Both the position numbers and the translations under genes were made by a program. The notes under the pieces are model-generated. The model had not been told where the DNA came from. It was given only the letters and a program-made list of their open reading frames with translations, and ran no database searches. 64,000 nt of DNA, from positions 40,858,918 through 40,922,917 of the forward strand of contig CP136062.1 in assembly GCA_032622095.1 (NCBI GenBank), read 5' to 3'. Source of the DNA: Siphonodentalium dalli. Its lineage: Eukaryota > Mollusca > Scaphopoda > Gadilida > Siphonodentaliidae. Of the stretch, positions 54,640-64,000 are shown one piece after another; the stretch's first letter is position 1, and each line of letters begins with the position of its first letter.

Positions 54640-56130
54640 GCAACGCGAAAGCATGTGTGCATGAGAGTAAATATAAAACAATAATAACATAAAAATTCAT
54701 TTTCAGTTGAAATATGATCAAATAGTAGAACATTGACAACAGTAGGTAACGTTGCTGTGACGTCACACGTTGCATTGGCAATATTCCTACCCACAACGTT
54801 CACTTCCACCCTAGTGTAATTATCCTATTTAAAACGTCCGCTATTTGGACGCTAATTAATGACAAAATAAAAATATAGCAAATTAAGAGGGTGTAATTAT
54901 TAACTTTGTCGCGTTCTATATAATTGGAGTCTGAATAGCAGTAAATGTGTATACATTGGCTCCATTTTCTACACGTTTGCAATATTAGGAAAACACACAC
55001 ACAAAAACGACCGCTATTAGATATATACATTTTCACCCAATTTTGTTGAAATTTCCAAAAGCATTTTTTCATAAGCGAGGCCCAGAAATTCCATCCGGAA
55101 AGCTCTAGATCGACCGACAGGCAAAAGCGCCACTTCGTTTAAACCACGGCTATATTGATGATTGCATGATGATTTATTTATTTCAGACAAAACTGTCCAT
55201 ATATTAGTAGTCCTATAATTATGACATTTAATTTACATTATGATGTTAAATATACAAGCCAGTAAATATTATCTCCCTTGGTGTGCTGTCACACTCAAGT
55301 CAGCACAAAATCACAGCTGGCAGCTGAATGGTTGTAATTAATGCTAAAACAAGAACAAATCAAAACCACCATGGAAATATTATACCTAGATGAATATTGA
55401 TCCAGAGTGGGTGAAATAATTAAACTGGCATTTAATGGGGGTATATTTGGAAATTTGGTGATGATTTTTTGTGCGGAATTAGGGTAGTATATCGAAAGCG
55501 GTAGATTTAAAGACGGAAAATGCACATGGACCTATTAATTGTTTGGGCCATATTGGGTCCGAAGAGTCATTCTTTAAAATTGACTAGGTAAGAAAGTTCC
55601 AGCATTCACAACGAATCAAGTATAGCCCCGGATATTAACACTGTCGCCTATGGGGAATAATTGGTGTACTGTGACCTTAGGTACAGCGAAGCCGTCACAA
55701 TACGAGTGACCTTGCTCAAGTGTCACAACTTGGCTCGAGATTTGAACAGCGTGCGATTATATTGACACATCGCATAATCTGACCAAGCCACAGTTGTGGG
55801 AGAGTCAATAGTCCTCCGGTGGGCGGCGATGTCATGCCGGTGTGTCATACTAGGCGTAGCTCCCGAAAAAATTAGGGGGTAGACTGTTTTGTCATATACT
55901 CAAATGTTTTGTCATTTTTCCATTTTCCTGCATTGAAATATAGGTCACTCAGCACAAATAGGGCCTCATATATGATGTGTTTCGGGCAGGAATGTGAATT
56001 TCAGCACAAAAGTTGAAATTTTCTCTTAAAATCACATGTAAATGAGTGTTTTTGCCAAAACATTTGTCCGAAACTTACACGAATTTGCAGTTTTGCCAAA
56101 ATTGAGGGGGGGGGGGCTCATACGCATATG
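54640..56130. other. no gene recognised
   Basis: Ordinary AT-rich sequence without recognised genes or clear repeats. Confidence 0.5.
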
Positions 56131-56136
56131 CGGCGT

Positions 56137-56668
56137 GTTGACACTAGAGTTAAATCCCGGGAACGGGAATTTCCCGGTTCCCGGGTCTCATACTCATTCC
56201 AATTTCCCGGGAATATTATTTGTAGGAACCGGGAACAGGGTGCCCTTTTAACACTTGAAATATCATACATCAGTGGACACCAACGGCATATAATTTCATT
56301 TAATTTGTCCACCACGTTTCAAGTCCCGAGATGCCACAAGAATTTAGCAATTTTGGCAATATTTTAACATTTCGCTTGAAGTTCGGTAAGTCGGAACGAT
56401 GGTTTTATGTTTTCTACCTTGTGTTGTGTTACATTGTATACAATATAATACAACCCAAGGAGGTCACATTTAACAATTTGGAATATCCTTTAGTTAATAT
56501 AAATTATCCCTGTCACCCACACTAGCCAAATTGCGCATATAACCTGTGTTGTCCAACTTGTGTACATGCATTTCACGGGAGCATTCCTGATTCTCGGTTC
56601 TGAAGGGGTTTCATTCACGATTCCTGTTTTTCAATTCCCGGGCATATATTAAACTCTAGTTGACACTA
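56137..56668. mobile_element. hAT-like MITE with CCCGGGAA-rich ends
   Basis: The left end (GACACTAGAGTTAAATCCCG) and right end (CCCGGGCATATATTAAACTC, TAGTTGACAC) are imperfect inverted repeats. The left subterminal part contains tandem palindromes of GGGAATTTCCCGG type. No transposase is present. Confidence 0.5.
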
Positions 56669-56669
56669 T

Positions 56670-59030
56670 TAAAAGTCGAACGGGCTAACCACTGGACTAA
56701 CCACTGTAATCACATTACAGAAACAAATTTGGCCACTCTAGGAAATTCTAACCTGATGAAGTCGCGGGATAATATACACAGGGGGGCCATTCGGAATATT
56801 TTACTGACCTTTTTAGAAGGTTTGTAGGTCATACTGCCCAATGGGATTGCATAGGTTACACTTCCCTTCGACGTGAAGCCGTGATCACATTACAACATCT
56901 TCATTGGTCACGCGGGGGCATAATAACCGGACCTAACCATATGAAGTCACTGGATAATATGCACGTGGGAGCAGTTGACCATTTGGAATCGTGTTTACTT
57001 TACTGTATTATGTTCTTTTAGACAATGCCGTGCGTACTATAGGTTACAGTGAAGTAATTGAGGGAGGGCGCCCTCCAACGGATTTTTGACCAAGATGGAA
57101 GAGAGTACTAAATACACACTGCTCCCTGATTGGTTAATTGGATATCTTATATTTATAGATAAAAATGAAGGAAATCATTCCTGCTTGGATTAAAAAAAAT
57201 CAGAAAAAACATTGGCTTATGACCAATGTTGTGCTTTCATGTTTGAAATTTTCAGTGTGAGGTGTAAAATATCAATGTTTTTTTACTGCGATCCTGACGC
57301 TACTTTCAAAAACACGAAATTTAAATGTAAAAGTCATGCTCAACGATATCAATTTTTTTTTTCAAAAAGTTTGCACAGATGACAGTCTTTCATATAATAT
57401 ATGCCTTTCACACTTGTATATATTGACAGCAGTGGGCTGTTAAAGGTTAGTATGGAGGCCTATGGGAAATAATTACTTCACTGTAACCTATAAGGTATGT
57501 AGGCCACACTGTCCGTATGGGATTTCGTTGTACGTTTATCCGCCGTGGTCGTGAAGAAATCATAACCCCGCTTGTTCTTTGTTTCGCTCGAGGTATGTAC
57601 GGTGACATTGATATTAACTGTTAGCATCAATGTCATATGCCCATTTTGAATAGACGCTTTTGTGGAGATATATACCCAAGCGGGTTATAACCTACATATA
57701 CTCAAAGAACGAACCCCAAGTGTGACATGCGTCTGGTTCATGTGGTTAAAAGCGTCGAATATTAGTCGAGCGCAGTGATATAATTCGGAGTCGCGTGCTT
57801 CGCTTTTACTGGACCCATTCGGTCTTTAAAAAACCCGAAACTGACGAATGTACTGTGAATGGACCTGAAGTAAGGGTTAGAGCACAAGACTTGTTCTTTA
57901 CCAGAATCAATTGTGTCGAAGACGAGATTTATTCTGGTAAAGAACTATTCGCGTGCTCTGTCCGACAATTGATCCCACATAATGCAATCAGCTGGAACTG
58001 TGCCGTTGAGCGTGTTTTGACCACGACGCACGACGCCCCAATTGGACACAATTATAGCCGGTTAGCCACGCACAGCAACGTGATAAACATGAACTGATCG
58101 CCGTTTAATGTTAATAGATATGTCCGAAACAACACGGACTGGTCCCACTTTGAAGCGCCCGTGTGATTTAATTTGTCTGTTATGAGTTGCGTGTGCCTGA
58201 CAAAGTGATAATCACTGAACTATTCCTTCTCCACCCTTGGAAATTGGTGTGCTTTACCAAAAATCAGGGAACGATTGTAACAATGGGATTGTGCTCTAAT
58301 GTCATTTAAGGTTATTGAATAAACAGTGCCACGCTTGTCATCCTATAAACCGCTGTGGCAAGTAAACTTTGTTACGGCCACGGGTGGAGACTAGAACTGA
58401 GTTGGTACATGTTTTTTATTAATTATTTTTCTTCGAGCACAACTCCAGATCCACAAGGTGAATGATGAACCCAGCATCAACCAAATGTCAACAGTTGGGG
58501 TAAATAGGCTCGATGTATTGTAAGAATAAGAAATGGTCGATGTGTACACTGTGTGTAGACGAAAGTGAACGCTGATTTGCGGTAAACAGTCAAAATAAAA
58601 GTCGCTCAATTCAGACTGTCTACGGTACGTATATTTCCGTCTTTTCTTCCAATTGTGTAAAAATCCCAGCCCGGGTGCCAATCTGCCTCAATGAGGGATG
58701 TGTTTCGCTACAATTTCGTACTAGTTACGTTTCAGTGCCGTGTCAACTTCTCTCGTAAATCAAGGTTAAACCTCCTATTTTCGTGCTAAAAACACGTCAC
58801 GTTTGCGATCAAAAGCACGTTATTCAAACTATACGATGTCGTATTTAATAACAAAAACATGTTTTGGATGCCTTAATATCCCATTCCTGTGTTTTCTCGA
58901 TATACGAGCCCGATTTCAAAGCGTGGTGCTCCAACAGAATTGAACTCCCGATAAAATCTGACAAACTAGCATTGAACGCCCGGTATTTTTTTTTATTATT
59001 TGTATTGAACGTCTAGTAAACTTTCGATTA
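56670..59030. other. no gene recognised
   Basis: A 100-codon frame at 57795-58097 (+) and a 96-codon frame at 58391-58681 (-) show no motifs. GGCC(C/A)CACTGCC-type phrases (TAGGTCATACTGCCCAATGGGA near 56825; TAGGCCACACTGTCCGTATG near 57500) suggest an old diverged repeat. Confidence 0.45.
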
Positions 59031-59032
59031 CA

Positions 59033-59419
59033 CCCTTTAACCAACAGAAGGGCCCTGTGCCAATGCATTCTCTTATATATGCGAGTCGACCATAGGTCGC
59101 CTCGCATATATATAAGAGAATGCATTGGCTTAACACATTAAAAATTATAAAATTGTTAAAGAATGTAAGAAAAAATGGTAAAAAAAGATTTTTTTTAGGC
59201 CAATGCATTCTCTTATATATGCGAGGCGACCTATGGTCGACTCGCATATATAAGAGAATGCATTGGCACAGGGCATAACTGTAACCATCACAATGTGGTC
59301 AATGAGCCGGTTCCAATGATACCCATATGTGTATGGTTCTATTGAGACAGACCGAAGATATTTTAGGCTGTTGAAGCTTTATTTGGCCGGTTTTGGCCGG
59401 TTTGTTGGGTGGTAAAGGG
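59033..59419 (+). mobile_element. piggyBac-like MITE, copy 3
   Basis: Same double-palindrome structure as at 21161 and 26580. The left flank is TTAC plus A before CCCTTTAACC; the right flank is TTAA after a GGTAAAGGG end with a small duplication, so this copy is slightly more decayed. Confidence 0.8.
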
Positions 59420-60244
59420 TTAATCGGATTATGCATCTTTAACTTTGAGCTTACTAAGAGTAGTAAGAAAACAGAAAATATATATGCAATCAGCATTGAA
59501 ATGCCTTTTACGGTCGGTTAGCATCATGTTGCACGTTTCTAACTTGATTTTCACATGCCACAAATGTACATTTTTTACGTTACGTTACGTTGTATACCTG
59601 GCTTTATCATATCAGGATATGGTAAACACAAAGAGCGTTATTACTTGCGCCAGTCTATGCTGGATGCAAGTAATGTTTGCATCAATTATAATTTATATCC
59701 ACATATTATACATAATTTCCATTGTTATCTGGTTTTATTTTGGTAATAAATCGTTCATAAATGAAAAGTAATGAATGATTTCTTTCTGGAAACCGATAAA
59801 GACGCCATGACGTCACGACGCACATCAGGACGTCACAAGCTACATGGGCGCGCAAAACACCAGCCATGATTGCGTCGATGTCCAGACAGCTGAGACTCGT
59901 ATCACACGGGCAGGCTAAACCATTCTATCTGCCAACAACTTCGAGATTTATTATTATAAATATATATATACTGCATGAACAATACAAGTGGGCAATAGTA
60001 CGGCCCAGTAGAAGCTTATTTTATGTAACTTGAAACTCGGGAAATGTGTTGAGATCATGTCTAAATGATGCGTGCGGAATCGTTTTTTTTTTTCGCAGAG
60101 ACAGTGAGGTACGAACATTTTTCTGGAAACTTTCTTTGAAGTTCAAAACATTTTCGAAAGATCCTGGTGCATATAAATCATGTCCGGCCAAACAGTCGAG
60201 CGCGTGGTTTAATTGAGAAACAATTGCACATAAAAAAGTGAATG

Positions 60245-60790
60245 TTGAATCATATTGATTATTAAAGATGGATTATCTCTTTAAATAACAAATTTGAAAT
60301 AGTTGCGTGGGTATAAAATAATAAATAAGAACCGAAGACCGCTGTCCGGAAAGGCTTCTATGAATTAATATTGATTTTATTTCGAATATTTTTTGGGCCC
60401 GCTTATTTGTCTATTTTTAGAACAGACCATTCGGGTGATACCATTTAGCGATAAAGCGCATTAGGCTGTTCCTATGACTATGTACCGAACGTCAAATGTC
60501 CCAGATTGATTAGTTGTATTGTTTTATTCAATATTTATAAGCGATAATGAGTATAATTAACGTTTATTTGTGACAAAATTACACAATCAAATGTATGGTC
60601 TCTGTTAACAGTAACCCTATTGTTCGTTAGCTAAACAACCACACCTTTTTAGACCAGAAAATATTCGAAATAAAATGAATATTAATCGATAGAAGCATTA
60701 CCGGACAGGAGTCTTCGACTCAGATCTAATATTGTATACCCCGGTAACTATATAATACATGTTTACAAAGAGATAATCCACCTTTAACGC
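60245..60790. repeat. foldback element with ~140-bp arms
   Basis: GATGGATTATCTCTTT and GAAGACCGCTGTCCGG, AATATTGATTTTATTTCGAA on the left are inverted at TTCGAAATAAAATGAATATT, CCGGACAGGAGTCTTC and AAGAGATAATCCACC on the right. The middle is unique and non-coding. Confidence 0.75.
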
Positions 60791-61333
60791 AATAGACATT
60801 TTGATGATATGCTCCCGAAGACTGTATAGATCAGTCGCTAAGGGCATGTTCACACTGACACACTGTTAATCAAAGACTAGCCAATGGTCGCGTGTCTTTT
60901 ATTTGTTTGTGTCGGTATTTGTAATTTACTTTGATGGTTTTTGCCGCTGAAGTGCAATGGCATACACACTTGATATCATTCTAGTCAAACTAGTAATTTA
61001 ACCCAATTGGTATATAATATATATATATTAGCATCATCGGCAACCAATCGTCTCCACGCCCTTCATGTGAACGATGTCGATATTGTTCTATAACTATCCC
61101 AAACAACTCCTACGTATTACTAAGACTATCATTAGTGTAATAGATCAACTTGAGATATTATGTCCGTATACTCAACTATTCAGCGATGGTTGAACTGAGA
61201 TTTGATATCTAGATTGTTTTCAAACGAGGGGCCAGCACCCATGGTTCAAACTGTTGTTGGTAAGACACCACAAAACATGCCAAATGTGTGATGGCCGCAA
61301 GTATAGGCAGCTCCAGTGAGTGCATTCTAGTTT

Positions 61334-61640
61334 GTTACTGTTTTCTTGATATGGAAATACTAAAGTGCGTTTATATCATTTGTGTGTGATTAACCAATAG
61401 AATTGCGTTGTATTATGTAAACAGAAGCACAACTTCTGCAACAGAAGCACAACTTATGTAACACGAGCCGGCTCTTGTTTAAGTACGCCATCGTACGTCT
61501 TGACGACAATATACTATTTACGCGCTGATGATGTTTGGCATATGAACAAAACTATCTATATTTTAATATTTCTTCTGTCGATTTAAACAAATATGAATAT
61601 TTCTTAAACGAACGCCGCCCGTACCTTTAATGCAGAAACG
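61334..61640. repeat. dispersed repeat, partner at about 43410-43690
   Basis: See the partner's shared words. This copy has a 20-bp internal duplication (AACAGAAGCACAACTT twice more). Confidence 0.75.
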
Positions 61641-61839
61641 GTTGAATAATATTGATGTTGTTTTATGCTGTTTTGGTCCTTCAAAAGACAAAAAACTAGT
61701 CTGCAAATGGCCACCAAAAACTAAAATATGCAATGGAAATGTCTGATTTATTTTCTCACAGTCTTTAATGATTTCAGAATGTAAACTGAGCGCATACCCT
61801 AGTTGGGTTCATAAGTTAGATAAATCAGTGCGTTTGCAG

Positions 61840-63930
61840 GGAGGGGGTCGGAAAAAAATTACAGGATACAAGGACCGGGTGGGTGGGTGTCCTCGAGCCC
61901 GGAATGCAGATTTTTTCTGATGTCATGCAATTTTTCCAAAATCATTTCTAAGACAAATTACAGCTTCAAAATGAATTGAAACAATCAGATTCATATAGTA
62001 GTGCATGCTATAGCCTTATACAAGTGAGGGGGGCTCTATATTTAAATTTTCTGTCCACAATTTCTCCCTTTAACAGTTGAAACCATGGGGTGGGTCCGGT
62101 TTTGGTCGAGGAAAAAAATTGCAATGAAAAAAAATCCATTCTCATCTGTTCTCATAGTTTATCATGGTTTTTTTTAACTTATTATACATAGAGGATACCT
62201 GCGTGTTTTGAGTGAATACCGGAAGTATCTCATGAGTGGTATAAACACTATCTACCAAAGTGCTTACTATATAAATTACTTGATAGCTCTGGATAGTTGG
62301 TCAAAAGACTGGATCAATATAGGTCCATTAAATCTAGGAACATATTACGTGGAGTTAACAATATGTGCTGAAGACTGCTTCCCTTGAGTAACATAAATAG
62401 AGACAATAAAAATTTAAAGTAAACTCAACTGTGCATATCTCTGAACTCCAAATGCTTATCGTGGTGATTGAATTCGGCAGAAAACAAAATGAAACAATAA
62501 ACTAAAATAAAACAAAAGAAAACCAAACATAATAACATAACGTAAAATATAAAACGGTATACAACTGCAATCAACATAAATAAAAGGTCGGCCGACCACA
62601 GTGTCCCCCGACAACGTGGCAAGTTGAAATGTTCTATGTAGAAAGGGTTAATAATTCCGTAAAAAAATAATTACATATTACAATATATACATGATGCACA
62701 TCTGGAATATGTGGGTAACAATACTCTGAAGTTTCAAATATCTACGATCAAAAATGTAGGAGGAGTTGATTGTACCATGAAGGTACCCTCATACAGAAAA
62801 TTATAAAAAATATTTTTCAAAGTAGAAAGGCCCATAACTCTGGGAAAAACCATTGGATCAAACTCAAATTCGAACTTGACCTGTATTTTGATATAAACAA
62901 CCAACAATAAAACATTATTTCCAATTAAACAATGCAAACTTGAGTTATCATCCGGAAACCAAAGAAAAAATTGAAGTCGAAAAGCCCATAACTCTGAGAA
63001 AAATCAATTGATATCAATGACTCACAAAGTCGAAAAAAGTCCATAACTCTATGAAAAATCATCAGATCAAATTCAAATTCGAACTCAACCTGTATCTTGA
63101 TATGACAGATCCACATAAAAACGGTATTTGCAATTTAAAGGATCCAAACTTGAGATATCATCCGGAAACCGAAAAAGTGAGAATTTTTCTCAGTTTAAAA
63201 AAAGGTAAATAACTCCATAAAAGAACACCTGCATTCTTGGTTGAGACACCTACATACCAAGTTTCAATCAAATCGGACGATCATTACTGGGGTTATAACT
63301 CCGGACGGACGGGCGGACGGAGCTGATTACAAGAGTCCCCCAAAAATAATTTTTAGGGGGACAATAATGTAACATAAATACAACAAAATACATAAATAGT
63401 AACTAACATAGAAATTCATATTGCTAAAAAGTTCTTGGTTCCCTCATTCCTTGAAGTCCCACTGGAAACCCTAGTACTTTTAAATAAATACCGGTAATGT
63501 ATGACCCATTAGATTGATTTGCTGTCAAAAAGCTGAAAAACCGTTGGCCTCATTTGTTTATATTAATGATATCAGTCAAGATATTGAATAAACGATAAAA
63601 ACAGTGACCACGTGGTCGAAGTACATGGTCGATGTCGATACATGACTACAGTGACTTAAGTCACATAATAACGTGTTGTTCACTGATTGGAGCAGTAAAA
63701 GGCTCCAGATTCAATCTCAGAGCATCTAATTTTCAAAATATTCCGGGGGAGGCCCCTTGACCCCCTCCCGTACTCTCCCCCCATCAGGCCTTTGGGAGAT
63801 GCCTTCGGCATCTCCTGCTGGGATACTACTCGCCTCGACACTGATTTTGTAGGAGAGCTACTCGCCACTCGCCTAGAATGATTTTAAGGGGAGCTCCTCA
63901 TTGCTCACCAGTGATTTCCCACATGGAAAG
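61840..63930 (-). repeat. dispersed repeat copy 2, split by an insertion
   Basis: Inverted relative to 36925-37895. The match runs 61840-62240 and resumes at 63360-63930. The ~1.1 kb between includes a tRNA-free AT-rich part and the AACTTGAG/CCGGAAACC repeat family (62800-63180) shared with 32280-32790, plus a GGACGGACGGGCGGACGG tract near 63303. Confidence 0.75.
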
Positions 63931-64000
63931 GACTGGAACTGTGTTTATGTAATCAAATTGATTGTGTTTTTACTTTACACATGCACATATTTTAACCTAT

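Noticed and set aside
57795-58097. 100-codon plus-strand frame
   Set aside because: No domain, unusual composition for a protein, and no flanking gene signals.

Overview
The window looks like AT-rich, repeat-dense nuclear DNA of a marine invertebrate, most likely a mollusc. This is inferred from a Penelope-like element, a LINE-type tail with CAAT repeats, tRNA-derived SINE heads, metazoan histone-type hairpins and many foldback elements. I recognise no intact host protein gene; nearly all coding sequence belongs to mobile elements.

Positions 3122-14292 hold the centrepiece: an 11.2-kb Polinton/Maverick (adintovirus-like) element with terminal inverted repeats (TIRs) starting AGTAGT and a probable 6-bp target duplication. 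Its right two thirds (7060-13044) is a tightly packed, co-directional block of ten genes. It holds two small basic core-like proteins, a capsid-associated protein, an rve integrase with a C-terminal chromodomain, a small membrane protein, the single-jelly-roll penton, a basic core or membrane-active protein, the double-jelly-roll major capsid protein, a Cys/His protein and an adenain-like cysteine protease. Several of these are broken by one-base shifts, and one also by a stop. No family-B DNA polymerase and no packaging ATPase is visible.

The left third plus the extreme right end carries small accessory genes of unknown function: 3969-4418 (+), 4712-5126 (-), 5864-6217 (+) and 13479-13848 (+). 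These four share one upstream module (AAAGAAACAC, TGACGT sites, CCGCGCG, TATA box). Each is followed, mostly 13-19 bases after its stop, by a hairpin of the metazoan replication-dependent histone mRNA 3' end type, perfect or decayed. A fifth small gene (6324-6908, -) encodes a zinc-knuckle protein and fires away from the capsid block from a 51-bp-arm palindromic divergent promoter (6942-7056). This suggests an S-phase-linked early class, ended like histone messages, opposite a polyadenylated late structural block. The histone-type ending of a Polinton gene set is the most novel signal here.

Elsewhere, 14.3-44 kb and 53-64 kb contain decayed transposons: a LINE ORF1 remnant (15286-16323), three piggyBac-like TTAA MITEs (miniature inverted-repeat elements), two CACTG-ended elements, several foldback elements, satellites, SINE heads, and an indel-free 561-bp-arm inverted duplication (41881-43304). 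Positions 44-53 kb form a macro-repeat built around a 43-bp minisatellite. Into it are inserted a Penelope-like retroelement (44784-47539, reverse transcriptase plus GIY-YIG nuclease) and a complete 2.15-kb ORF1-only retroelement with a 9-bp target duplication (50302-52451).
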